Shown here one piece after another: positions 35,948 through 44,597 of a stretch of 64,000 nt of DNA (positions are counted from its first letter, which is position 1; every line of letters begins with the position of its first letter). The position numbers and the translations under genes are program-made. The notes under the pieces are model-generated. The model did no database searches and was not told where the DNA came from. It saw only the letters and a list, made by a program, of their open reading frames with translations. The stretch is from Streptomyces exfoliatus (GTDB taxonomy: Bacteria; Actinomycetota; Actinomycetes; Streptomycetales; Streptomycetaceae), in contig NZ_JNZP01000006.1 of the NCBI RefSeq assembly GCF_000725545.1, forward strand, positions 180,882 through 244,881, read 5' to 3'.

Positions 35948-36032
35948 TGTCCGAGGGGGGACTTGAACCCCCACGCCCGATAAAGGGCACTAGCACCTCA
36001 AGCTAGCGCGTCTGCCATTCCGCCACCCGGAC
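35948..36032 (-). tRNA. tRNA-Leu (anticodon GAG)
   Basis: Minus-strand cloverleaf of 85 bases: acceptor stem GTCCGGG/CTCGGAC, anticodon stem CTAGC/GCTAG with loop TTGAGGT giving anticodon GAG, a long variable arm (GTGCCC...GGGCGT) typical of Leu, and T-arm GGGGGTTCAAGTCCCCC. CCA is not encoded. It decodes CUC and CUU. Confidence 0.93.
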
Positions 36033-36048
36033 AAGGTGTGCGTCGCTC

Positions 36049-36065
36049 CGAGTGATGATCACTCG
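36049..36065. promoter_or_regulatory. Perfect dyad upstream of tRNA-Leu
   Basis: CGAGTGAT-G-ATCACTCG, 17 bases upstream of the tRNA 5' end. It could be a processing hairpin in the primary transcript or a protein site. AT-rich TATATT at about 36079-36084 (minus strand) is a possible -10. Confidence 0.45.
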
Positions 36066-36272
36066 CGGCGACAAGATGAATATATCAGGGCTCCGACCTG
36101 CGGTTCACCTGTGTTTCCCGTGGTCAGGGATGTGCGGCGGTCGCGCAGCGGGCACGGAACGCGATCAATGCGCACTCAGCGTGTTCGCGGGTGCGGCGTC
36201 TCCAGCCAGGCGGACCACACGGACAGCGCCGGTCACCCCACAGGATGACCGCCCGGACGGCGAGGCGGCGGG

Positions 36273-36572
36273 TCAGGCGCCGGCCGACAGTGCGCCGAGA
36301 CCCTTGCGCAGGTCCTCGGCGTCCATGACGGGCGAGTACGAGATCTTGGCGCCGAGTTCCATGAAGAAGGGCTCCGAGAACTTCGGCAACTGCGACGGGT
36401 CCTCCAGGTCCACGAAGAGGTACGCCGTCCGACAGCCGTTCTCGGACCCGAAGTACGCGGCTTCGGGACGGAGCCTGCTCAGCGCGTCCTCCATCAGCTT
36501 CTGGAGGGTGCCCTGCCTGATGGCCTCGTTGGAGGCCGGGGTGTCCATCTGAACCTTCATCAGCATGCGCAT
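36273..36572 (-). CDS. Small hypothetical protein, ferredoxin-fold-like (99 aa)
   Basis: A 99-residue soluble protein opening RMLMKVQMDTPASNEAIRQG, with AYFGSENGCRTAYLFVDLEDPSQLPKFSEP in the middle. The beta-alpha-beta pattern and the phrase on adding up a monitored quantity resemble the DUF3303-like small dimeric proteins, but I am not certain of the family. ATG 36572 is preceded by GGAAAGG. It stands between the tRNA and the SulP gene, probably as a single-gene unit. Confidence 0.75.
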   Translation of the reverse strand: MRMLMKVQMDTPASNEAIRQGTLQKLMEDALSRLRPEAAYFGSENGCRTAYLFVDLEDPSQLPKFSEPFFMELGAKISYSPVMDAEDLRKGLGALSAGA

Positions 36573-36709
36573 GGCACGGCCTTTCCGACCGGGCAGGCGC
36601 TCCGTTCGGCACGCCCTCGACACCCGGACGTCCTTCCTCCAGCGTCCTCCCTCCCCGTCGGACCGACCACTCGGCGCCCGTCGGGAGCGGACCGTCGGTG
36701 GGCGGGTCG

Positions 36710-38218
36710 TCAGTGGCCGGAGAGTTCGCCGGTGAGCCGCGCGTGGAGGTCGGCGCTCGGGGTGTTGAGGCCGGTGATCTCGACGGTCTTGCCGCGCTGG
36801 GCGTACTTGGTCTCGATGGCGTCGAGGGCGGCGACGGTGGACGCGTCCCAGATGTGGGCGGCGGAGAGGTCGATCACGACCCGGCCGGGGTCGCCCGCGT
36901 AGTCGAACTGTCCGACGAGGTCGTTGGAGGAGGCGAAGAACAGCTCGCCGGTGACCCGGTAGACGACGCTCGTGCCGTCGGGGTCGATGACGGCGGTGAC
37001 CTCGGCGAGGTGGGCGACACGCTTCGCGAAGATGACCATGGCGGTGACCGAGCCGATGACGACGCCGACGGCGAGGTTGTGGCTGGCCACCACGGCCACG
37101 ACGGTGATGACCATGACCGTGATCTCGCCGGCCGGCATCCGCCGGAGGGTCTTCGGGGCGATCGAGTGCCAGTCGAACGTCGCGAAGCACACCATGATCA
37201 TGACGGCGACGAGGGCGGCCATCGGGATGTCGGAGACGATCGGGCCGAAGACGATGCACAGCACCATCAGGAACGCGCCCGCGAGGAACGTGGAGAGCCG
37301 GGTGCGGGCGCCGGACACCTTCACGTTGATCATCGTCTGGCCGATCATGGCGCAGCCGCCCATGCCGCCGAAGAAGCCGGTGACGATGTTCGCGATGCCC
37401 TGGCCGACGGACTCACGGGTCTTGTCCGAGCGGGTGTCCGTGATGTCGTCGACCAGCTTGGCCGTCATCAGCGACTCCATCAGACCGACCAGTGCCATCG
37501 CGAAGGCGTAGGGGGCGATCGTCGTGAGCGTGTCGAGGGTGAAGGGCACGTCGGGCAGGCCCGGCACGGGCAGCGAGGACGGCAGTTCACCCTTGTCGCC
37601 GACGGTCGGCACCGCGATGGCGGACCCGACCGTGATCACCGTGAGGATGACGATGGACACCAGCGGGGCCGGGACCACGGTCGTGATCTTCGGGAAGAAC
37701 ACCATGAGCGCGAGACCGCCGATGACCAGCGGGTACACGGCCCACGGCACGTTCCGCATCTCGGGGATCTGCGCCATGAAGACGAGGATCGCGAGGGAGT
37801 TCACGAAGCCGACCATCACGCTGCGCGGGATGAACCTCAGCAGTTTCGCCACTCCGAGCACCCCGAGGACCACCTGGAAGACGCCGGCCAGGATGACGGC
37901 GGCGACCAGGTAGCCGAAACCGTGCTCGCGGTTCAGCGGGGCGATCACCAGCGCGACCGCGCCGGTGGCGGCGGAGATCATCGCGCGCCGGCCGCCGACG
38001 ACGGAGATGACGACGGCCATCGTGAAGGACGCGAACAGGCCGACGGCCGGATCGACCCCCGCGATGATCGAGAACGAGATCGCCTCGGGGATCAGCGCCA
38101 GAGCGACGACCAGACCGCCCAGGACCTCCGTACGCCACACCTTCGGGTCGCGCAGCCAGTCGGGCTTCAGGCCGCGCAGGTACGAGGCCGGGGACACGGA
38201 GGGAGCGGAAGAGGACAA
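36710..38218 (-). CDS. SulP-family inorganic anion transporter with STAS domain
   Basis: About 502 residues. The first 400 form a SulP membrane domain with roughly 11-12 spans (WRTEVLGGLVVALALIPEAISFSIIAGV, GPIVSDIPMAALVAVMIMV), and the C-terminal 90 residues form a STAS domain (VIDLSAAHIWDASTVAALDAIE). SulP proteins carry sulfate, bicarbonate or other anions by symport or exchange; the substrate is not decidable here. The TTG at 38218 was chosen because it gives the normal short N-terminus; no strong ribosome site exists, and a start further up is possible. Confidence 0.88.
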   Translation of the reverse strand: MSSSAPSVSPASYLRGLKPDWLRDPKVWRTEVLGGLVVALALIPEAISFSIIAGVDPAVGLFASFTMAVVISVVGGRRAMISAATGAVALVIAPLNREHGFGYLVAAVILAGVFQVVLGVLGVAKLLRFIPRSVMVGFVNSLAILVFMAQIPEMRNVPWAVYPLVIGGLALMVFFPKITTVVPAPLVSIVILTVITVGSAIAVPTVGDKGELPSSLPVPGLPDVPFTLDTLTTIAPYAFAMALVGLMESLMTAKLVDDITDTRSDKTRESVGQGIANIVTGFFGGMGGCAMIGQTMINVKVSGARTRLSTFLAGAFLMVLCIVFGPIVSDIPMAALVAVMIMVCFATFDWHSIAPKTLRRMPAGEITVMVITVVAVVASHNLAVGVVIGSVTAMVIFAKRVAHLAEVTAVIDPDGTSVVYRVTGELFFASSNDLVGQFDYAGDPGRVVIDLSAAHIWDASTVAALDAIETKYAQRGKTVEITGLNTPSADLHARLTGELSGH

Positions 38219-38450
38219 GGGAACGGAGACCTGTCGTGCTCGGGCACACCCGTACACGGCGGGCGGGGCGTGCGGCGGGGACGCGGAGCGGCCGGACGGC
38301 ATCCGCGAGGAACCGGATCTTCGCCAGGGGCGCCATCGGCCCCGGCACGGCGACGGGGAGCCGGCGCCACGCCGTCCTCTCACCTTCAACAACTTTACGT
38401 GACCTGCCGGAGGCCACGGGCCGCCCGCCGGGGCGGTGAGGACAGGCGCG

Positions 38451-39326
38451 TCAGGCTTCCGGGGACGGTGTGGCGGTGATCACCCAGCGGAGGGCGGCGG
38501 TGATCGCGTGTCCTCCCGGACGGGACAGCGGCCGCAGAAGCCGTGTGGCGGCCGGCAGGTCGAGGGCCGTCCTGGCCCAGGCCGGCAGGAGGTCGACCGC
38601 CGCGGCCGCGAGGAACGCGTAGGGCAGCCTGGCGAGCGACGGCAGCGGCGGCTCGGACAGCAGATAGCGGGCGGCCGCCCGGGACTCCGGTGTGGCACGC
38701 AGCTCGGAGCGGTACTCGGCCAGGCGGGCCGTGAGCGCGGCACGGGTGTCTGGCGGGCGTTCGGCGCCGAGCCGTCGCGCCACCTCTGCCATGTCGGCCA
38801 CGTACCCGTCCTCTCCGGCAGAATCCAGCGGAGCCCGCCCGTAGCGCTGGTGCGCCCTGAGGAAGCACTCCGTCTCCGCGATGTGCACCCAGCCGAGGAG
38901 ATGCGGATCCGAGGCCCGGTACGGCACGCCCTCGGAGGTCGTCCCCCGGATCCGGCCGTGCACCTCCCGTACCCGGGCCACCGCGTCCTCCGCGTCCTGG
39001 CTGGTGCCGAAGGTCGTCACGGCCAGGAACGTACTGGTCCGCTGGAGCCGCCCCCACGGGTCTCCCTGAAAACCGGAGTGGGCCGCGACGGCGGCCATCG
39101 CCGTCGGGTGCAGGGACTGGAGGAGGAGGGCGGCGAGGCCGCCGATGTACATCGACGCGTCCCCGTGCACGGTCCGTACGGGACGGTCGGGCCCGAACCA
39201 GCGCGGGCCGGGCGTGCCGTGGATGCGGGCACGCTTCCGGTGCGCCTCGGGGCCCGCGACCCGGTGGAGAAGGGACTCACCGGCTCGCTCCCGCAGGGCG
39301 CCGACGCACGACGGTGAACGGACCAC
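38451..39326 (-). CDS. DUF2236 (MpaB/latex-clearing-type) oxygenase family protein
   Basis: A 291-residue protein with the DUF2236 pattern: RTVHGDASMYIGGLAALLLQSLHPTAMAAVAAHS opens the core, then FLAVTTFGTSQDAEDAVARVREVH, GWVHIAETECFLRAHQRYG and a C-terminal LPYAFLAAAAVDLLP. Known relatives are heme-dependent oxygenases (rubber-cleaving Lcp, fungal MpaB); the conserved His residues (HP, H in VHIAET) are present. GTG 39326 is preceded by GATACT and six bases with no Shine-Dalgarno, so translation is probably leaderless. Confidence 0.85.
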   Translation of the reverse strand: MVRSPSCVGALRERAGESLLHRVAGPEAHRKRARIHGTPGPRWFGPDRPVRTVHGDASMYIGGLAALLLQSLHPTAMAAVAAHSGFQGDPWGRLQRTSTFLAVTTFGTSQDAEDAVARVREVHGRIRGTTSEGVPYRASDPHLLGWVHIAETECFLRAHQRYGRAPLDSAGEDGYVADMAEVARRLGAERPPDTRAALTARLAEYRSELRATPESRAAARYLLSEPPLPSLARLPYAFLAAAAVDLLPAWARTALDLPAATRLLRPLSRPGGHAITAALRWVITATPSPEA

Positions 39327-39332
39327 AGCCCC

Positions 39333-39338
39333 AGTATC
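39333..39338 (-). promoter_or_regulatory. -10 element of a likely leaderless promoter for the DUF2236 gene
   Basis: GATACT on the minus strand followed by six bases (GGGGCT) and the GTG start at 39326. No ribosome site lies between. Confidence 0.45.
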
Positions 39339-39398
39339 GCTCCGGGCCGGGCGTCCAGGGTCTTTCGTTCGGATCCGGCCTGATCCGCACGAGAGGCC

Positions 39399-41447
39399 CT
39401 ACGGAGGCGTCCCCTCGCCCTCCGGCCGCAGTTCGGCCCACACGGTCTTGCCCTCGTCGGTGTGGCGTACGCCCCAGTTGTCCGCGAGGGTGGCGCAGAT
39501 CAGCAGACCGCGACCGCCCTCGTCCACGGCCTTGGCATGGCGCAGGTGCGGTGCGGCCTGTCCCGCGTCGCTGACCTCGCACGTCAGCGTGTCGCCGTCG
39601 GTGATCAGTCGCAGGACGATCGGCGCGGCGCCGTAGCGGACGGCGTTGGTGACGAGTTCGCTGACGACGAGCGTGGCCGTGAACGGGTCGACGGGGTGCT
39701 TCCACTGCCGGAGCCGCTCCTCGACATGCGCCCGTGCCGCGCCGACGGCCGAGAAGTCGAAGGGGACGGCCCACTGCCCCAGCTCGCTCGGGGGCAGGTG
39801 CCGCGTGCGGGCGATCAGCAGGACGCGGTCGGGGGCCAGGAGCCGTTCCACGGCGTCCGCCATCGCCTCCGGGGTGTGGTCCGGGTGCGCGAGGGCGTTG
39901 ACGACCTCCGCCGTGCGCGGGCCCGCGTCACCGGACTCGGCCGCGGAGGCCAGGCAGAGGGTGCTGCCTTCGGGCAGGTGGAACGTGGAGCAGGCGAACG
40001 GCGGGCCCTCGGCACCCAGCAGGGGCCCGTCGTCGACGGGCTTCGTGTCGACCGATCCGTCGGGGCGGACGACGGCGAACAGCGAGGAGCCGGCCCGTGC
40101 GATGTCCAGTCGCCCGTCGACCGGGTCGTGAACGGCGATCGTGCAGCTCGCCGTGGGATGGTCGCCGCCCTCGGCCGGACCCTGGGCGTCCCGGGCGCTT
40201 CCCGCGCTCGGGGAGGTGTCCTGTTCGGCGCTGAGCCGCAGCGTGGTGGCGTGGAGGCGGGCGAGGAGTTCGTGGGGGTCGAGGTCGAGCGTGGTGAGGC
40301 TGTGTACGGCGGTCCGCAGCCGGCTCATGGTGGCCACGGCGCTCAGGCCGGCGTGCTCGACCTGGCCGACGACGAGCGCCACACGGGCGCCGGGGAGCGG
40401 GATGACGTCGAACCACGACCCGGCGGCGCTGCCGCCGGGCCGGTGCCGCAGGGCCACGTCGACGGCGCTCTGGGTGGCCTGCTCCTGGCGCAGCGGCCAG
40501 CTCCGCAGCGCCGTCATGACGATGTGCTCGCGCGTGAACCGCAGGGCGTTCTCCAGACAGGTCGCCGTACGGCTCGCGATGCCCTCGGCCAGTGCGACGT
40601 CCTCCTCCCCGTACGTCTCTCCTCCGCATCCGCGCCGGAAGGCGACGGCCCCGAAGATCTGGCCCCGTACCGCCAGAGGAGTGACGAGCCGGGCGCCGTG
40701 GGCCCCGCCGTGCCCGTCCGGCGGCAACAACGACGCCGACGGGGGCAGGGCGGCTCCGAAGATCCCTGGCAGGAGGACGGCGCCGGCCTCGGGCACCGGG
40801 GGTGCCGCCCCGGTCCGTCCGGTCGCCGCGCACCTCAGCAGGGGGGCCGGGTCCCGGGACAGGAGACCGGGTGCCCGTCCTCGCAGCACGGCGTCCGTGA
40901 GGGCGACCACCGCCCAGTCGGCGAATCCCGGCACCGTCACGGCGACGAGTTCCCGCGCGGTGCGCTCGACGTCCAGGCTGGTGCCGATGCGCTCGTGGAC
41001 GTCGTGCAGGAGCCGAAGGCGCGCGTGGGCGCGTTCGCGTTCGGTGACGTCCGTGCTGGTGACGACCACTCCCAGGACGGTTCCCCGACGGTCCTGGAGC
41101 CGATGGGCGGAGACCGAGAACACGTGCTCCGTGCCCGGATCGGCGGGGGGCCGGCCCCTGACGAGGCGGTCGAGCGCCGGGTGGCCGGTGGCGAGCACCT
41201 TTCTCAGCACGTCCTCGTCGACGCTCACTCCGGCCGGCGCGTACGCCTCCCTCGCCGGCAGCCCGAGGATCCGGTCGGCGGAGATGCCGCGCACGCCGAC
41301 GGCGACGTCGTTCACCCGCACCACGCGAAGGTCCGTGTCGAGGACGTGGAGGCCGATGTCCGACTGGGCGAACACCGCCTCCAGGACGGCCTCGTCCCAG
41401 GGGTCCGTGGGGTGGGGCTGCCGGGACTCCTCGGGGTCGGAGCTCAC
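39399..41447 (-). CDS. PAS-GAF-SpoIIE phosphatase-HATPase signalling protein
   Basis: A 682-residue regulator: PAS domain about 20-150 (DIGLHVLDTDLRVVRVNDVAVGV; GTVLGVVVTSTDVTERERA closes it), GAF domain about 155-310 (VTPLAVRGQIFGAVAF), a PP2C/SpoIIE-type phosphatase with several acidic residues less well kept than usual (SWFDVIPLPGARVALVVGQVEHAG replaces the GGDWYD...GDVMGHG pattern), and a C-terminal HATPase (TLVVSELVTNAVRYGAAP; GRGLLICATLADNWG). Such proteins control anti-anti-sigma phosphorylation. The missing aspartates (GSWFDV, VEHAG) suggest weak or lost phosphatase activity. GTG 41447 has GGGAGG five bases upstream. Confidence 0.9.
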   Translation of the reverse strand: MSSDPEESRQPHPTDPWDEAVLEAVFAQSDIGLHVLDTDLRVVRVNDVAVGVRGISADRILGLPAREAYAPAGVSVDEDVLRKVLATGHPALDRLVRGRPPADPGTEHVFSVSAHRLQDRRGTVLGVVVTSTDVTERERAHARLRLLHDVHERIGTSLDVERTARELVAVTVPGFADWAVVALTDAVLRGRAPGLLSRDPAPLLRCAATGRTGAAPPVPEAGAVLLPGIFGAALPPSASLLPPDGHGGAHGARLVTPLAVRGQIFGAVAFRRGCGGETYGEEDVALAEGIASRTATCLENALRFTREHIVMTALRSWPLRQEQATQSAVDVALRHRPGGSAAGSWFDVIPLPGARVALVVGQVEHAGLSAVATMSRLRTAVHSLTTLDLDPHELLARLHATTLRLSAEQDTSPSAGSARDAQGPAEGGDHPTASCTIAVHDPVDGRLDIARAGSSLFAVVRPDGSVDTKPVDDGPLLGAEGPPFACSTFHLPEGSTLCLASAAESGDAGPRTAEVVNALAHPDHTPEAMADAVERLLAPDRVLLIARTRHLPPSELGQWAVPFDFSAVGAARAHVEERLRQWKHPVDPFTATLVVSELVTNAVRYGAAPIVLRLITDGDTLTCEVSDAGQAAPHLRHAKAVDEGGRGLLICATLADNWGVRHTDEGKTVWAELRPEGEGTPP

Positions 41448-41474
41448 TCGTGCCTCCCGCACGTCGGGGAACGC

Positions 41475-41537
41475 GGTCCTCGGCCCGGACCGGCCGGTCC
41501 TCGGCCCGGACCGGCCGGTCGTCGGGCCGGACCGGCC
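41475..41537 (-). repeat. Three 21-bp tandem repeats upstream of the SpoIIE-type gene
   Basis: Units 41475-41495, 41496-41516 and 41517-41537; the first two are identical and the third differs at two positions. They lie 28-90 bases before the chosen start and are in frame with an upstream GTG at 41588, where they would encode three copies of a GRSGPRT heptad. Confidence 0.85.
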
Positions 41538-41667
41538 GAGGGCGGCGAGGCGCGAGCCCGGCCGCCCGGCCGGCCCTACGAGCTTCACCCGGATCGACGA
41601 CGCACGCGAACGGAACGGGACCGGGCGGGCCGCCGGCCGCGGGCGGCACGGCCCGGTCAGGCGCGCG

Positions 41668-42999
41668 TCAGCGCACTCGCCAGCTCAGAGAGTTGGCCGT
41701 CGCCGCGCGGACCGCGGGGTCGCGCACGGACGCCGTGGTGTCGGTGACGGTGGCCGTCACGCGCTGGCCGCTGCGGGTGGCGCCGAGTTCGGCGGGCGTC
41801 ACCGACAGGTCGCCGGCGGCGGCGGTGACCTGTCGGCCGTCGACGTACCAGGTCAGGCTGAGGCCCGCGAGGCCGGTCAGCGGGGCGAGCCGCACGCTCA
41901 GCGGCTGCGTGGAGCCGACTCGCGTGCCGGTCGGCACGGTCGAGGTCAGGGCGTCCGCGTAGGTGTAGAAGCCCTTGATCATCGTCTCGCGTCCGACGTG
42001 GTTGAACTCCGTGGAGGTCAGGGTCCGCATGAGGGAGGTGCTGGTGGGGCGGTAGACGCCGGTCTCGTAGTAGTCACCGCCCTCGTAGGTGCCGACGACC
42101 GAGCCGGTCGGGTCCTGTTCGCCCAGCCAGCGGTACCACTTGCGAACGTCCAGTTCGGCGGTGACGGAGATGTTGGCGCTGGCCGACGACGGGTAGGGGT
42201 AGGTGCCGTAGCCGGCGTACTGGTACTCGTCGGCCAGGTCGCCTATGGAGTGGCCGAGTTCGTGGGCACCTATGAGGTACGACTTCGCGTTGTCCGAGGA
42301 CATGGTCGCGACGCCGTGGTAGGACGCCCCGGACGGCGGGGTGGCGAAGGAGTAGCCGGCGCCGCCGTACTTGGCGGAGTTGGAGAGCACGAAGACGACG
42401 TCCGACGCGGGCGCCTGGTTGGCGTACGCGGTGACCTTCGACGTGTCGACGCAGAGCAGCCGCTCCGTGTCGTCGCAGAAGAAGTAGGAGCTGAGGGCCG
42501 TGTTCCGCACGACGTCCGCGGTCGGGTCGCCGGAGACGCCGGACTCGGCGGAGGCGGTGTCCACCAGCCAGATGTTGAACAGGCCCCGGTAGCTGGCGTA
42601 CGGCTCGATGGCGAAGACCGCGTCGAGGGTCGCCTGCGCGTCCGCGCGGAAGTCGGCCTGCTGTTCCGCGGTGTATCCGTCGCCCATGACCACCAGGTCG
42701 AGCCGTCCGGAGACGGGTCCGGTCTCCTGGACGGCCGTGACCGCCGTCGCGGCGGCCGGGGTGGGGGCCTGGTGCCCGGCGATCCTGGCGGGCGGCCGCG
42801 CCGGGACCTTCTTGTGCCGTGGCGTGGCCGTGGGGCCTTCGAAGTACTCGACCTCGTGCGTGGCCACCGGGCCGGAGCCGGTGGCGGCGGGGACGGGGGC
42901 GGCTCCGGCCGTGTGCGCGCCGGCGAGCAGGGCCGCGGCGGTGACGGCGGCGGCGACGGAGGTGATCCAGCGGGTACGGGTGCGTCCGTGTCCGGGCAC
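41668..42999 (-). CDS. Secreted M64-family metallopeptidase
   Basis: A 443-residue secreted protein: basic N-terminus and hydrophobic signal (WITSVAAAVTAAALLAGAHTAGA), a propeptide-like region, then the catalytic domain with LDLVVMGDGYTAEQQADF and the zinc site HELGHSIGDLADEY (His246, Glu247, His250, Asp/Glu near 257-258), typical of the IgA-protease M64 family of soil actinobacteria. The last 80 residues form a beta-sandwich (LSLTWYVDGRQV). GTG 42999 follows GAGG. Natural substrate unknown; an extracellular protease role is secure. Confidence 0.9.
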   Translation of the reverse strand: MPGHGRTRTRWITSVAAAVTAAALLAGAHTAGAAPVPAATGSGPVATHEVEYFEGPTATPRHKKVPARPPARIAGHQAPTPAAATAVTAVQETGPVSGRLDLVVMGDGYTAEQQADFRADAQATLDAVFAIEPYASYRGLFNIWLVDTASAESGVSGDPTADVVRNTALSSYFFCDDTERLLCVDTSKVTAYANQAPASDVVFVLSNSAKYGGAGYSFATPPSGASYHGVATMSSDNAKSYLIGAHELGHSIGDLADEYQYAGYGTYPYPSSASANISVTAELDVRKWYRWLGEQDPTGSVVGTYEGGDYYETGVYRPTSTSLMRTLTSTEFNHVGRETMIKGFYTYADALTSTVPTGTRVGSTQPLSVRLAPLTGLAGLSLTWYVDGRQVTAAAGDLSVTPAELGATRSGQRVTATVTDTTASVRDPAVRAATANSLSWRVR

Positions 43000-43030
43000 G
43001 ACAACCTCTCTAAAGCAGTTGGGTAATTGG

Positions 43031-43050
43031 GCTTAAGTAGCCGCTTAAGC
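43031..43050. promoter_or_regulatory. Paired GCTTAAG elements upstream of the M64 gene
   Basis: GCTTAAG at 43031-43037 and again at 43043-43049, each containing the palindrome CTTAAG, start 12 bases apart (about one helical turn) in an unusually AT-rich patch between the M64 gene and the divergent XRE-TPR gene. Consistent with a regulator site for either gene. Confidence 0.4.
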
Positions 43051-43161
43051 TAGGGGCTCGACCGCCGGGGACACAAGGCTTCGGCGCGTACGGGTACGAC
43101 GGGACGCGGGACGGCGCTCACGGCTGTCGCGTGCGCGGCGGGCGACAGGGGAGGCACTGGC

Positions 43162-44514
43162 ATGATGGAGCGCATGGCGAAGCGGGACGACCCCGGGACC
43201 ATCGGCCGCAGGGTCCAGCGACTGCGGCGCGAGCGGGGGCTGACACAGCGACAACTGGCCGAGCCCGCCTACACGTCCGCGTACGTCTCCACCCTGGAGG
43301 CCGGTCGCGTACGCCCCTCCGACGAGGCGCTGCACCATCTCGCCGGCCGGCTCGGCGTCGCCTTCGAGGAGCTCGCCACCGGACGGCCCGCCCACCTCGC
43401 CACCGACCTGCGCCTCCGGCTCACCGAGGCCCAGCGCACCCTCGCCCTCGGCGAGGCCGAACAGGCCGCCGCCCAGTACACCGGTCTGCTCGGGGAGGCC
43501 GAGGCGCACGAACTCGTCGAGGAACAGGCCACCGCACAGCTCGGGCTCGGCGAATGCCATCTGGAGACCGGTGACCTCACGGCCGCCCGCGCACACTTCG
43601 AGCGCGCCGAACAGACCCTCGCGGACGCCTCGCTGCCCGCCCGCGTGCCGGCCCGACGGGGCCGCGCCGTCGCGCACTACCTGGCCGGTGAACTCCGGTA
43701 CGCGGTCTATCTCCTGGAGTCCACGCTCGACGAGCTCAACCTCGGCGGGCTGCACGACCCGGACGCCCTGCTCCTGCTCTACACCGCCTCGATCGGCCCC
43801 TACATGGACCTGGGCGCGCAGGCCCGTGCCGCGCAGGCGGCCGAGCTGGCACTCGCCCTCGCCCCGCAGGTCGGGGATCCCGCGCTGATCGCCCGGATGC
43901 ACCGCTCGGTCGCCCGCACCCTCCTGGCCGAGGGCCGGATCGCCGAGGCCGACGCCTCGCTGGCCAAGGCCGCCGAGATGTACCGCCAGCTGAAGATCCG
44001 GACCGAGCTGGCCAACTGCCGCTGGATGCGCGGCTATGTGTACGCCCAGAACGGGGACCTCGCCCGGGCCGAGGAGGAGCTGCGGGCCGCGCAGGCCATG
44101 CTCGCCTCCCATCACGCCGCCCTCTACAGCAGTCAGGTCGCCGTCGAACTCGCCGACGTGCTGCACAGGCGCGGCAGCTCCGAGGAGGCCTCGGAGCTGC
44201 TGCGCGGCGTGCTCGGGGGGCTGTCGCCGGAACGCGGCGCGGTCCACGCCGCCGCCGCGCACCGGCTGCTCGGCATCATCGCCGAGGACGCCCGCGACAC
44301 CGAGGCCGCCGAGGAGCACTACGTCCGCGCGCTGAGCCTCCTGGAGCGCGCGGGCGCCGCCGGGGACCTCGCCGACCTGTGCCGGCTCCTCGGCGACCTG
44401 CTGCGCCGCACCGGCCGGACGGAGGCCGCGCTCGACGCGTACCGCACGGGCCTCGGGCACCGCACGGCCGGCACCACCACCCTGGGCCCCGCGCCGGCGC
44501 ATCCGCCTCTGTAG
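43162..44514 (+). CDS. XRE-family regulator with TPR repeats
   Basis: A 450-residue protein: N-terminal helix-turn-helix (IGRRVQRLRRERGLTQRQLAE, YVSTLEAGRVRPSDEALHHLAGRLG) followed by about nine tetratricopeptide-like helix pairs (for example AEQAAAQYTGLLGEAEAHELVEE, DLTAARAHFERAEQTLAD, DLARAEEELRAAQAML). HTH-TPR regulators in Gram-positives often respond to small peptides; in Streptomyces many have unknown ligands. Two adjacent ATGs (43162, 43165) follow AGGGGAGG at ideal distance. It is divergent from the secreted M64 peptidase, which could be a target. Confidence 0.88.
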   Translation: MMERMAKRDDPGTIGRRVQRLRRERGLTQRQLAEPAYTSAYVSTLEAGRVRPSDEALHHLAGRLGVAFEELATGRPAHLATDLRLRLTEAQRTLALGEAEQAAAQYTGLLGEAEAHELVEEQATAQLGLGECHLETGDLTAARAHFERAEQTLADASLPARVPARRGRAVAHYLAGELRYAVYLLESTLDELNLGGLHDPDALLLLYTASIGPYMDLGAQARAAQAAELALALAPQVGDPALIARMHRSVARTLLAEGRIAEADASLAKAAEMYRQLKIRTELANCRWMRGYVYAQNGDLARAEEELRAAQAMLASHHAALYSSQVAVELADVLHRRGSSEEASELLRGVLGGLSPERGAVHAAAAHRLLGIIAEDARDTEAAEEHYVRALSLLERAGAAGDLADLCRLLGDLLRRTGRTEAALDAYRTGLGHRTAGTTTLGPAPAHPPL

Positions 44515-44597
44515 GGCGAACGGCCGGGGCGGGTCGGGGCGGGGCGAGTGTGGGTCGGGGCGGTGTGGGTCGGGGCGTCTGCGGGTCGGATCGGTCT

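Noticed and set aside
35948..36065. tRNA-Leu considered as an integration site of a mobile element.
   Set aside because: No integrase, excisionase or direct repeat of the tRNA 3' end was found nearby.
41475..41537. Regular spacing considered as a CRISPR-like array.
   Set aside because: The three units abut with no spacers, so it is a tandem duplication.
44521..44597. G-rich short repeats (gtgtgggtcggggcg) between the XRE-TPR and UDG-ART genes.
   Set aside because: Too short and irregular to call an element; may simply be part of the convergent intergenic region.
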